The position numbers and the translations under genes were made by a program. The notes beneath the pieces were generated by a model. That model was not told the DNA's origin and searched no databases. It saw only the letters and a program-made list of their open reading frames with translations. From assembly GCA_020353515.1 (NCBI GenBank), contig CP070695.1, positions 3,454,050 through 3,518,049 of the forward strand: a stretch of DNA of 64,000 nucleotides, written 5' to 3'. This document shows positions 36,785 through 45,864 of the stretch, piece after piece. Source of the DNA: Candidatus Heimdallarchaeota archaeon (lineage in GTDB: Archaea; Asgardarchaeota; Heimdallarchaeia; Hodarchaeales; Hodarchaeaceae). Positions within the stretch are counted from its first letter, which is position 1. Every line of letters begins with the position of its first letter.

Positions 36785-38743
36785 CTAAATCTCTAGCTCC
36801 TCCAACTGTCTTTGAAGAGCGTAAGCTGTATATGTTTTCCCCGTAAGAACATTCCCACTTATGATTATGAAACGATGATCATTATGACGTATTAAATTTA
36901 CAATATCCTGAATTTTTGTGTTAAAATTCGGTTGACGTGATGAGATTCGAATTAAATCATATTCTTTAGGTGTTGATAGAGCTTTTGGATAAGTCTGAAG
37001 TAAATCCTGATAGCGTCGAAAAATGGAAAGATCAGCATCACTCTTTTTAATAGATGACTTCTCTTGGTCACGAGCGTATAAGTTAAGCTTAACCTCGTCC
37101 TCTGTGGCATTCATATTAATGTATAATGGCCGATATTTTCTAAATTTATCGCCTAATGACTCTCTGTGATTTGGATGAGCAGGCATATTAAAATTTGTAC
37201 CATCAAAAATCACAATGAAATTTTTTCGAAGAAGACAAAGAACAAGCCATTTAGCCAAAGAGTAAGTATGTTCATTCTCCCATCTTATATACTCTGGTGA
37301 ACCATTACGATATAGTTTTCTGATGTGATCTGTTGAAACTACACGTACTTTTCGTGTGATGCGCGTTGTGCATTGAGATAATATTCTTTTTAGATTGTCA
37401 AAGATAGGGAAGAGAGTGCGTTTTTGGTTGATTTGAGGATTAATTTCGACTCTTTCACGAAGAATTTCCAAACAAAATCCAATAAACTCTCTTTGAGAAG
37501 CATACTTCTTATTTATCTCTAGATATTGAATAATATCATCACCATTCACTACAAGAGTGTCTAGTTCGATGGGAGGGTGTATCTTAGCTCTTTCTAGAAT
37601 ATCTGATTTGAGTTCCTTTGTTAATCGTTTTCCTTTACGTACTACTTTTTCTTTAGCTTCATAAAACATTATGTAATCGGATAAATAATCTGGTTTGATT
37701 GAATGTTGAAATTTTCTTATAGAATAATTTCTATCTTCAGTTTTTTCCATTATAGAATAAGGAAGAGGAAGTAAGTGTATTGATAAGATATGTGTTACAT
37801 TTGTTATTTCTTTATTAGAAAATTTCATTCGTTTCATAAGCTCTTGAATGCAGACTTCTTGGAATGGAGGGAAAATTTTCTTTGATGTTTTCTCTAATAT
37901 AGGTAATTGATGAATCAATGTAGCGAAGCGTAATCTAGGTGAGGATTCCTTTGGAAGTTTAGAAATGATTTTCATGGTTAGCTTTATTCTGTTTGTCTTG
38001 AGTTCAGGAAGAATATTTTGGAATTCATCAAAACTGAATTCAGGAATTAGTTGATATAATAACCCACTTTCTTCTAATAGCAAGATAGATTTCTGAAAAA
38101 AAGCTCCGTGTAATAATTTCTGAAATTCTGTGTGTATTCGCTCCTTAGCTACCTTTTCAAACACTTCAAAATGGTGAGGAATTGCATTAAGGGTTTTCTG
38201 CTCAATATCAAATCCTAGTTGGGACACAAATCTAAAAATTCTGAGCAAACGGAGTCCATCTTCCTGTAAACGGTCATGTGGATCGCATACCATTCTAATG
38301 GTTTTTGTTTTTATATCATCAATACCATTAAAGGGGTCTGAAATTACACCACTAATAGGATCATATGCAATAGCATTTATTGTGAGATCACGTCGAGATA
38401 AATCTTCAATGATATCTTTCACAAAATGAACCTCTACAGGTCTTCGGCCATCTATATAATCTCCTTCCTTTCTAAAAGTCGTTACTTCAATTGCTATATC
38501 ATTATATAGGATAGTGACCGTTCCATGTATAATTCCTGTAGGTATAACGCGAAAATTTTTATTAAAAAGATTGGTTACTTCAGAAGGTCTGGCATCCGTT
38601 GCTATATCCCAATCTTCGGGGGTAATATCCCCCTGAATTATGTCACGAATGGATCCACCAACAATAAAAGCTTGGAATCCATGGTTAGTTAGTATTTGGC
38701 AAACGTTGATTATTTCTTTTGGTAAACGATCCTTTACCAACAT
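36785..38743 (-). CDS. Class II tRNA nucleotidyltransferase-like protein fused to a circularly permuted P-loop kinase
   Basis: 652 residues. The first 210 are a class II (bacterial-type) CCA-adding/poly(A) polymerase head: FIVGGSIRDIIQG, EDWDIATDA (Asp44, Asp46), EDLSRRDLTINAIAYD and RLQEDGLRLLRIFRF. Archaea normally use the unrelated class I enzyme. A helical middle follows. Residues 465-600 resemble a polynucleotide or KTI12/PSTK-type kinase (VRVVSTDHIRKLY, IVIFDGTNFN, YARDQE) but lack a P-loop before them. Instead a Walker A motif FIIISGNVLTGKT lies at 625-637, at the very C-terminus. A role in RNA end repair or tRNA processing is inferred. It ends in TAG. Confidence 0.75.
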   Translation of the reverse strand: MLVKDRLPKEIINVCQILTNHGFQAFIVGGSIRDIIQGDITPEDWDIATDARPSEVTNLFNKNFRVIPTGIIHGTVTILYNDIAIEVTTFRKEGDYIDGRRPVEVHFVKDIIEDLSRRDLTINAIAYDPISGVISDPFNGIDDIKTKTIRMVCDPHDRLQEDGLRLLRIFRFVSQLGFDIEQKTLNAIPHHFEVFEKVAKERIHTEFQKLLHGAFFQKSILLLEESGLLYQLIPEFSFDEFQNILPELKTNRIKLTMKIISKLPKESSPRLRFATLIHQLPILEKTSKKIFPPFQEVCIQELMKRMKFSNKEITNVTHILSIHLLPLPYSIMEKTEDRNYSIRKFQHSIKPDYLSDYIMFYEAKEKVVRKGKRLTKELKSDILERAKIHPPIELDTLVVNGDDIIQYLEINKKYASQREFIGFCLEILRERVEINPQINQKRTLFPIFDNLKRILSQCTTRITRKVRVVSTDHIRKLYRNGSPEYIRWENEHTYSLAKWLVLCLLRKNFIVIFDGTNFNMPAHPNHRESLGDKFRKYRPLYINMNATEDEVKLNLYARDQEKSSIKKSDADLSIFRRYQDLLQTYPKALSTPKEYDLIRISSRQPNFNTKIQDIVNLIRHNDHRFIIISGNVLTGKTYTAYALQRQLEELEI

Positions 38744-38895
38744 TTAAAGAAACCCGACCAGGATTTTTTTTGTAAAAGGTCTTTTTAGATATTTTTAGTA
38801 AAAAGTTTTTAACAATTAGTAAGAAGTACTAATTATCTATAGAGTATATTACGAGTATAAAATCATCTAAAGAAGAATAACTTGAGTCAGCAGGT

Positions 38896-41484
38896 ATGAA
38901 CCAGTTATATTCTAGTTTGAAGCCATATTATGAAAAATTTCTTATCAGGGGTAAATCTTATGGATTATCCTCTCATGAAATTCATGAAATGGCGCTAAAC
39001 CTGTTTATAAAACTTCTGGGTGTTATTATTCTCATATCATGTAATGGTAAGACTGAGGAAAACGGGAACTCTTTGATCAATTTACAAAAAACTAGAAAGT
39101 CAATTCATGAAATCTTATTTCAAAATGATTTACTAACTTCACAACTATTCCCAAATGGAATTCCTCCTATTTTGAATGAATTGCTTGAATTATCTCATCA
39201 AGAGATCCAATTCAAGGATTCTTTATCACCTAAAGAATGGGATACACTCATCGAGCTACTGTTAAAGCAACAATGGACTTTTGCTGAAGATTTTGATGAT
39301 ATTGTGAAAGAAACTCCAAATTCTCCAGGATTTTTATCATATTTTTATGAAAATGTTCTAAATGATTTTGAGAATTTTTTTCGTTTAACTCCTAAAATTT
39401 CTAAAAGGAAACATAAAGGGGTCTTTTATACTCCATGGCGAATAATTCGTGAAATTACTGATAAATGTCTCGATCACCATGTTACAATTAACTCTCATTC
39501 AAAAACAACCAAGAAACTAAGTCTGAAAATATTGGATCCGAGTTGCGGGACTGGTTCTTTTCTTGTCTACACTGCTGAAAGTATTTTTCGACGTCTATGT
39601 AATAGGAAAGAATCGTACAAAATTCATCCACATATGATTGTAAATAGAAATATATATGGTATTGATCTTTCTCAAAGCAGTTTAACTGTTGCCAAATTCC
39701 GACTATTATTTTGGATCCTAAATTTAAATTTAAATTCTATTGATTCACTTCCCACATGGTTGTTTAGAAATATTTGTGTTGGTAACAGTCTATTTGGTCT
39801 TTATAAAGAAAGAATTCAATATCCTTTGGATTATTCAACAGCTTTGAAGCGAATTAATAGATTTCTAGATTTTAAAAAACAACAGGACTTGGTTTTGAAA
39901 GAGAATTGGCTAGAGACAAGTTTTCAGGTAAAAGAGGCAAGAAAAAAGCCTCATTTAAAGAATTCACACCAAAAAGCAATTCAGAGAGCAGAGAAAAATC
40001 TTCTGCGTCTTGTAAATACTTTTTATCAGAATTGGTTGAGAAAACGCCTATATAACTATCCACGTCCAGCACCAATAAAAATGAAAGATTTAGAAATAGT
40101 TACTCCATTCCATTGGAGCATAGCTTTTCCTGAAGTGGTTCTTAAAGGTGGGTTTGATGTAGTAATAGGAAATCCTCCCTATGGAAGGTCAATTCTTAAC
40201 AAAATTGAGAAATCCATGCTTAAATTAATATATAAAGCATGTTCAGGTAAGAATCCAAAAAAATATAGCCTAAATGCCGCTAGTGCTTTCATTGAAAGGT
40301 CAATTACTGTTTTAAAACAAAACGGAACACTTGGTTTGATTGTGCCTTTTTCCATTCTGCGAGTTGAGGAATTCGAAACACTTCGGGAATTCATGTTAGA
40401 AAGAACTATGATCTGGAAAATTAATGATGAATCAGCAGCGTTCGCTGATGTTACTCTGGAAATGTGTTCCATATTCTTGACTAAAAGAGTTGAATCTGAT
40501 TATGAAGTTTCCATAAGTCCTCGACCGAATATTCATGCAGAATCGGCCGTTCCGATTAGTATTTTTAAAAAATATAATCGTTTCATGATCTATTATAACA
40601 AGTTATGGGACAAAACTGTAGGTCAAGGATTAGTCCTAGATGGTGTTGTTAGTGGTGATTACGGAATTGATCATCGAATTCTAAAAAAAGATTTGAGTTC
40701 AGAATTTTCTGATAAATATCCAATATGTTATTTACACTCAGGACGGAGTGTTGCAAAATTCGCATTAAATCCTAAATATTTTCAATGGTCAAAACCTCAT
40801 CCTACAAATGAGAGATTTTCTATTTATTTTCGAGAACCTCGACTTGTTAACACTGCTATTGGTAATCGATTCCGGGTTGCTTATAAACCAGAAAAAATTG
40901 TACCTGGTACTAATGTTTCAATTCTAGAAATTAATCCTTCATACCACTATTTCCCCATGTTAATTTTATTAAACTCTGATCTCATTAATTATCTTTTAAA
41001 GAGATATATTCTCAATTTTAGTCATTTAACGGTTTACCTTCACAAATATTATACTAAATTGATTCCTATCAAGTATCCACATGATTTTGAACAAGAATTT
41101 TCAACACTTGCTAGTTATCTCCTTTTTCTGAATCAGGCATACCTTTGTGGAAAACTAGCTCAGGATAAGCGAACAGATTATTTACTTAATTTAGCGAATT
41201 ATTTAGTTTATGATTTGTATTTTCCAGAAATTTTAGGGATTTCATCAAATTTAGCTGTTAATGTGGGAAAATACTTGAAATCTATAGATATAGAGTCCTT
41301 TCTGGATCTGATACTTTTTCAGGAATCTGAAACCGATCGGGAACGCTTATCATTAGTCATTTCTTCCAATTGGCAGATTATACAAAAGGTTACTAATCAA
41401 TTACGAAGAGATGAAGAAATACGTAAGCACAAAAAGACAATATTTAACCACAAAATTGTAAGACGTATATCTAAAGAGCTCTAA
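38896..41484 (+). CDS. N6-adenine DNA methyltransferase, type IIG-like without nuclease (methyltransferase 5)
   Basis: 862 residues, the longest of the set. The helical N-terminal part (1-170) shows no nuclease motif. It is followed by KGVFYTPWRIIREI (175-188), motif I ILDPSCGTGSF (212-222), a long spacer, motif IV VIGNPPYGRS (423-432), and a specificity domain with LLNSDLINYLLKRYILNF near 700. It should methylate adenine at its own recognition sequence. It is divergent from the kinase-fusion gene (152 bases between) and 19-28 bases upstream of the threonine dehydratase, possibly co-transcribed. Confidence 0.87.
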   Translation: MNQLYSSLKPYYEKFLIRGKSYGLSSHEIHEMALNLFIKLLGVIILISCNGKTEENGNSLINLQKTRKSIHEILFQNDLLTSQLFPNGIPPILNELLELSHQEIQFKDSLSPKEWDTLIELLLKQQWTFAEDFDDIVKETPNSPGFLSYFYENVLNDFENFFRLTPKISKRKHKGVFYTPWRIIREITDKCLDHHVTINSHSKTTKKLSLKILDPSCGTGSFLVYTAESIFRRLCNRKESYKIHPHMIVNRNIYGIDLSQSSLTVAKFRLLFWILNLNLNSIDSLPTWLFRNICVGNSLFGLYKERIQYPLDYSTALKRINRFLDFKKQQDLVLKENWLETSFQVKEARKKPHLKNSHQKAIQRAEKNLLRLVNTFYQNWLRKRLYNYPRPAPIKMKDLEIVTPFHWSIAFPEVVLKGGFDVVIGNPPYGRSILNKIEKSMLKLIYKACSGKNPKKYSLNAASAFIERSITVLKQNGTLGLIVPFSILRVEEFETLREFMLERTMIWKINDESAAFADVTLEMCSIFLTKRVESDYEVSISPRPNIHAESAVPISIFKKYNRFMIYYNKLWDKTVGQGLVLDGVVSGDYGIDHRILKKDLSSEFSDKYPICYLHSGRSVAKFALNPKYFQWSKPHPTNERFSIYFREPRLVNTAIGNRFRVAYKPEKIVPGTNVSILEINPSYHYFPMLILLNSDLINYLLKRYILNFSHLTVYLHKYYTKLIPIKYPHDFEQEFSTLASYLLFLNQAYLCGKLAQDKRTDYLLNLANYLVYDLYFPEILGISSNLAVNVGKYLKSIDIESFLDLILFQESETDRERLSLVISSNWQIIQKVTNQLRRDEEIRKHKKTIFNHKIVRRISKEL

Positions 41485-41512
41485 TCAGACAATTACTTAC
41501 TAAGTGATCGAA

Positions 41513-42496
41513 ATGGCTGAAGAAATCAAATTAGCATATGAGAGAATCAAAAATTATGTTAATAAAACACCAATTATGACCTCTCGTACCTTGAACAGAA
41601 TGATAGGGGCCAAATTATTCTTTAAATGTGAGAACTTCCAAAGAGGAGGAGCTTTTAAATGTCGTGGAGCATTTAATTCGTTACTCCAACTAGATTCAGA
41701 GATCAAAGAAAGAGGAATTATCGCTCACTCTTCTGGAAACCATGCCCAGGCTGTTGCATTAGCATCAAGAGAGCTAGGATGTAAAGCAACCATTGTTATG
41801 CCTAAAAATGCTCCTCAAATAAAAAAGGGAGCTACTCGTGAGTATGGCGCAACAATTGTGGAATGTGGAAATAATCCAGCTGATAGACAAGAAATGACAG
41901 ACTCCCTAATAGAACAAAATGGATTTTTCTTAATTCATCCATACAATTACTTACCCACAATTTACGGAGCAGGAACCGCAGCTTATGAGCTAATTAATGA
42001 AATTGATAATCTCGACATTGTACTTGCCCCAATTGGAGGGGGAGGACTTATTAGCGGAACTTCAATTGCAATAAAAGGTTTCAGTCCTAAAACAAAAGTT
42101 ATTGGAGTTGAACCAAAAAATGCTGATGATGCATTTCGCTCAGTTACAGATAATAAGTTGTACCCATCAATTAATCCTAATACAATAGCTGATGGTCTTC
42201 GAACTTCACTTGGAGAAATAACATTCAAAATAATAAAGAGTAATGTAACAGAGATAATAACAGTAAGTGAACTTCAAATTTTGAAATCAATGAGATTCAT
42301 ATGGGAACGTATGAAACTGGTGGTAGAACCTTCTGGAGCTGTTCCCCTAGCTGGAATTTTTGAGATGAGAAAAGACGACAGTGATTATCTTGAAGGAAAG
42401 CGAATAGGTATAATACTATCTGGTGGTAATATCGATATAACAGATTTCTTTACTCTTTTAGAAAAGGAAATCAAGATGAATTCGCCTAATAATTGA
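41513..42496 (+). CDS. Threonine/serine dehydratase (fold-type II PLP enzyme)
   Basis: 327 residues from ATG 41513; GTG 41504 is an alternative. FQRGGAFKCRGAFNS carries the PLP lysine (Lys49), HSSGNHAQAVA is the substrate loop, PIGGGGLISGT binds the PLP phosphate, and ILSGGNID closes the fold. There is no ACT regulatory domain, so it is the short catabolic or serine-racemase-like form. It deaminates threonine or serine to the 2-oxoacid and ammonia. It follows methyltransferase 5 on the same strand. Confidence 0.85.
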   Translation: MAEEIKLAYERIKNYVNKTPIMTSRTLNRMIGAKLFFKCENFQRGGAFKCRGAFNSLLQLDSEIKERGIIAHSSGNHAQAVALASRELGCKATIVMPKNAPQIKKGATREYGATIVECGNNPADRQEMTDSLIEQNGFFLIHPYNYLPTIYGAGTAAYELINEIDNLDIVLAPIGGGGLISGTSIAIKGFSPKTKVIGVEPKNADDAFRSVTDNKLYPSINPNTIADGLRTSLGEITFKIIKSNVTEIITVSELQILKSMRFIWERMKLVVEPSGAVPLAGIFEMRKDDSDYLEGKRIGIILSGGNIDITDFFTLLEKEIKMNSPNN

Positions 42497-42705
42497 AAGG
42501 GAGAGAGATAATTTAACCTTTAACATTTGGAACAAATGATTTAGGGCGGAATGGGGATTATTCGATCCAATTTTCAAAATTCATACATCCAAAATAATTG
42601 CTTCATCTTAGAATTTACAAACCTTAATAGAGAAACATCGTTATTCGATTATCATAATACTTCACAGAGTATGGTTATAGATATTTCATTATGCCTTGAA
42701 AATAT

Positions 42706-42714
42706 GCTATAAAG
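42706..42714 (+). promoter_or_regulatory. TATA box of the first cheB gene
   Basis: GCTATAAAG predicts transcription start near 42735. GAAAGGA just before the ATG at 42751 serves as ribosome site. Confidence 0.5.
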
Positions 42715-42750
42715 GTTTTAACATTCCCTCTTTATTGAAAGGAATTTCTA

Positions 42751-43854
42751 ATGATGGAAAATGTAACCAGAGTTTTCTTAATAGATGATTCAGCGATTGT
42801 ACGTCAACAGATCTCACAAATGATCATGAATAGTGAGAAAAATATCATAGTTGTAGGTACCGCAATGAATGGGCGAATAGCACTAGAAAAAATGATACTA
42901 CCAAGAAATAAAGCTGATGTTGTAATAATAGATGTTGTTATGCCTGAGATGGATGGAATAGAGACTATTAATCATATTATGGATCGGTTTCCCACTCCTG
43001 TTATTGTTATCTCTGCTTTGAAAAAGAAAAAGGAGATTGATGTTGCACTATCGGAACTTGGAGTAGCTGCTTTTGAATCTGGCACTGTAGAGTTTGTTAG
43101 AAAACCAGACCCTTGGATTCCTAATGATAAAGAACGATTTAAAAATGAATTAATCCTTAAGATTGAAAACCTAGCAAAAATTGATTTCTTAAAAATTTTC
43201 TCAATTTTCAACATAGAATCCTTAGTAAAAGAAGAAGCGATAGCAAAACCTTTAATAAAGGAACCTTCACAAGTCATTTTAAATAGACATCGTGCTAAGA
43301 TAATCGTTATTGGAGCTTCGACGGGGGGTCCTCGTGCAATTTCGATGATATTTTCTATGTTACCCAATAATTTCCCTCCAATTCTTGTTATTCAACATAT
43401 GCCAATAGGTATGGTTAAACCGTGGGTAACCAGATTGAAAAAGATGTACTCAAATTTAATGATTGAAGTCGCGAATAATGGAGTATTACTAAGACCAAAT
43501 CATATTTATATCGCTCCTTCGGGAAAACACTGTCTAGTTAATCACAATAAAAGAATAAAACTTGAATCTGGAGAAAAAGTGAATTTTGTTATTCCTTCAG
43601 CTGATGTCACCTTTAAATCAGTTGCAGAAGTTTTTGGGAAGGATTCACTTGGGATTATACTTACAGGTATGGGGCAAGATGGCTGTCGAGGAGCACGTAT
43701 TATCAAAGATTCAGGTGGCAAAATAATAGCTGAGGATGAATCCACTAGTATAATTCCTTCAATGCCAAAGGCTGTAATTGAAGGGGAGCTTGCAGATAGA
43801 ATTTCACCTTTGCACAAAATCCCAACATCAATCAGAGGATTAGGTTGGATCTAA
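42751..43854 (+). CDS. cheB: CheB protein-glutamate methylesterase/deamidase (copy 1)
   Basis: 367 residues. The receiver domain (1-125) has LIDDSA and the phosphoacceptor Asp61 in DVVMPEMDG. The methylesterase domain (180-365) has IGASTGGPRAI with the catalytic Ser190, IQHMP with the catalytic His, and LTGMGQDG with the third residue. It removes methyl groups from chemoreceptor glutamates when phosphorylated by CheA. It lies at one edge of the chemosensory locus on the plus strand; a similar copy lies at the other edge on the minus strand. It converges on cheR, 15 bases apart. Confidence 0.93.
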   Translation: MMENVTRVFLIDDSAIVRQQISQMIMNSEKNIIVVGTAMNGRIALEKMILPRNKADVVIIDVVMPEMDGIETINHIMDRFPTPVIVISALKKKKEIDVALSELGVAAFESGTVEFVRKPDPWIPNDKERFKNELILKIENLAKIDFLKIFSIFNIESLVKEEAIAKPLIKEPSQVILNRHRAKIIVIGASTGGPRAISMIFSMLPNNFPPILVIQHMPIGMVKPWVTRLKKMYSNLMIEVANNGVLLRPNHIYIAPSGKHCLVNHNKRIKLESGEKVNFVIPSADVTFKSVAEVFGKDSLGIILTGMGQDGCRGARIIKDSGGKIIAEDESTSIIPSMPKAVIEGELADRISPLHKIPTSIRGLGWI

Positions 43855-43869
43855 GTGGAATTTTTTCTT

Positions 43870-45054
43870 CTAATTTTTTCGTTGGTATATCCTATTGTGA
43901 GCATTAATGACTTCAAACTTATCTTTAACTTCCGAAGGAAGGAGCTCACACTTCCCAAGCACTAGGAATCCACGGGTTTTTAGAACGGAATGAAATCGTT
44001 GAAAAAGTGAAATACTTTGAGGTTTTGAAAAATATATCAGAACATTTCTACACATAATTAAATCGAAATCTTTAGCTGGAGGAGGAGTTCGGAGATCATG
44101 TCTTTTAAAGGTTACTAAGTTTTTAATTTGAGGAGATAGTTCATACTCATCTTGATTTATAAGTCTAAAGAAATTTCGAATTACTGATGGATTCATTTCA
44201 TCGAAATAATCTTTTGTGTACTGTGCTTCTTTAGCTTGCGATAAAAAATCTTGTGAAATATCCGTCGCAAGAATGTGAATATTTTTCTCCTTTGATTTCC
44301 TGTTTTGCTTTTTAATCATGATAGCAATACTATAAGGTTCTGGACCGATAGCACAACCCGCACTCCAAATCCGAACTTTTTTAGTTCTATTCAAAATATG
44401 AGGTAGAATTTCATTCTCTAGAACATCAAAAAGTTCTTTGTCGCGAAAAAATCGAGTTACGTTGACTGATAAACAATCAACAAGTACATTAAGTTCATTT
44501 GGATTATGCTCTAAAAATTTCCGATAATCAAAATAAGATGGTGTTTTTACCTTCCTCATGCGAAAATGCAATCGTCTTAGAAAATAGTTTTCTTTATATG
44601 CTTGATAATTAATTTTCTTCTTTGAAAGGAAATCCATTACCAATGGAAGATGTTGTTGGTCAGTAGGGTCTTTAACCTTAAAAATTACTTGTATTTTTTT
44701 CAGATCTATCCTTTTACGTCTTTTTTTCTTTTTTTCTTTTTCTGAAGTCACATTAACGAAGTTATTAAGGCTTTTTCTTTGTCTTTTAGGATGTAAAGGT
44801 GAAAGGTGGTGTTTATGTTCCCCCTCCAACATTGAAAATAATTTTTCAGAGGATTCCTGATTCTTTTCGACGTGTTCAAGTAGTTCAGTATAGCTCTTAA
44901 AACCCAGTTCTCTTTTCAACCGTAACAGTCTTTTCTTGATTTTTCCCTCATCCCAAAGCGCATCACCAGTGTTTTGCATAACGAATTTGATAAGATCCTC
45001 GAATCCTTCATCTGATTCTAAACTTATCTGGAACTTCTTATAATCGTTTTGCAT
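43870..45054 (-). CDS. cheR: CheR chemoreceptor methyltransferase with duplicated N-terminal domain
   Basis: 394 residues, longer than the usual 260-290. Residues 135-192 are the CheR N-terminal helical domain (YFLRRLHFRMRKVKTPSY), and 195-394 the methyltransferase domain (NVTRFFRD, WSAGCAIGPEPYSIAI, LATDIS, DLIMCRNVLIYF). The extra first part (17-70: KKRLLRLKRELGFKSYTELL) repeats the helical domain pattern and is joined by a lysine/arginine-rich linker (90-120). It methylates receptor glutamates using SAM, opposing CheB. It is the last gene of the minus-strand che series, 156 bases after cheC, with a poly-T terminator between. It ends in TAG. Confidence 0.9.
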   Translation of the reverse strand: MQNDYKKFQISLESDEGFEDLIKFVMQNTGDALWDEGKIKKRLLRLKRELGFKSYTELLEHVEKNQESSEKLFSMLEGEHKHHLSPLHPKRQRKSLNNFVNVTSEKEKKKKRRKRIDLKKIQVIFKVKDPTDQQHLPLVMDFLSKKKINYQAYKENYFLRRLHFRMRKVKTPSYFDYRKFLEHNPNELNVLVDCLSVNVTRFFRDKELFDVLENEILPHILNRTKKVRIWSAGCAIGPEPYSIAIMIKKQNRKSKEKNIHILATDISQDFLSQAKEAQYTKDYFDEMNPSVIRNFFRLINQDEYELSPQIKNLVTFKRHDLRTPPPAKDFDLIMCRNVLIYFSKPQSISLFQRFHSVLKTRGFLVLGKCELLPSEVKDKFEVINAHNRIYQRKN

Positions 45055-45131
45055 TATGTCATTTCCTTGGCTTCTTGATTTCTTAGAGATTTACTCTGAA
45101 GTACATCCAAAAACCGGATTTAAACACTACT

Positions 45132-45141
45132 AAAAAAAAAA
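45132..45141 (-). terminator. Poly-T tract between cheC and cheR
   Basis: On the minus strand ten T lie about 70 bases after the cheC stop. This is a likely partial terminator, separating cheR from the upstream che genes. Confidence 0.4.
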
Positions 45142-45210
45142 TTGAAGTAGGAAAAATAATATAATGGCTTAGACCAGTCTTTTTTTTAAATTTCAACTCA
45201 TTTAAGGCCT

Positions 45211-45864
45211 TTATATTATTGAGCTTTCTTCACCAAACAGAGATTTCATGAATTCTTCAAATGTCTCTAAGTGGGGGACAATAGCTAAATCTACAGCGAT
45301 ATTTCTCTCAGAAGTAAATACATCACATTCGATAAACAAGACTGATTTCACATTCTTTCGAATATCATCTAATTCATGTTCGGCACAAGATACCAAGGTA
45401 CCAATACGAAGTTTAGGCGGTGAGGGGAAAGAATTCGCTTTTAGAAAATAATTTAGAGCTTCAATATATTTTAATGAGAGTATAGAACCAGTCTCTTTGA
45501 TTAATGAGCGAAATAATGGAGGTAATCCTCTAATATCGTGAATCTCGTCTGTTTGTTGAGAAGTCATTAGATCTATAATTTTTTTAACGCTTTCCCAGTC
45601 AAAAAAGACTAAGATGGTGTATAATAGATCACTAACAGTAACAGAAGATATTATTGCTAATTCTTGATCGATTGGCATTCCTATAATCCCAGGGATATCT
45701 TGTAATTGTTTTAGAGCTACTTTAGGAATACTCATATATGTTGACCGATTTAGAAATTGAGTCAGGGCAATTGCTGCGTGCCCTGCGCCTATGTTTCCAA
45801 CTTCTTGAAGAGCATCAAGGTGAAAATCTGATAATTTCTCCATTTGAAAATCTGTATCATGCAT
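45211..45864 (-). CDS. cheC: CheC-family CheY-P phosphatase
   Basis: 217 residues. The first active-site motif is intact (LQEVGNIGAGHAAIAL, Glu21 and Asn24). The second, normally E-x-x-N, reads KETGSILSLKY (Glu124, Ser127), so the second site has lost its Asn. CheC dephosphorylates CheY-P and normally pairs with CheD, which is not in the window. The gene overlaps the end of cheA by eight bases, which indicates translational coupling. Cytoplasmic. Confidence 0.88.
   Translation of the reverse strand: MHDTDFQMEKLSDFHLDALQEVGNIGAGHAAIALTQFLNRSTYMSIPKVALKQLQDIPGIIGMPIDQELAIISSVTVSDLLYTILVFFDWESVKKIIDLMTSQQTDEIHDIRGLPPLFRSLIKETGSILSLKYIEALNYFLKANSFPSPPKLRIGTLVSCAEHELDDIRKNVKSVLFIECDVFTSERNIAVDLAIVPHLETFEEFMKSLFGEESSII

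Noticed and set aside
42972..43367. 131-codon minus-strand frame within cheB copy 1
   Set aside because: Antisense to a fully conserved enzyme; no independent evidence.
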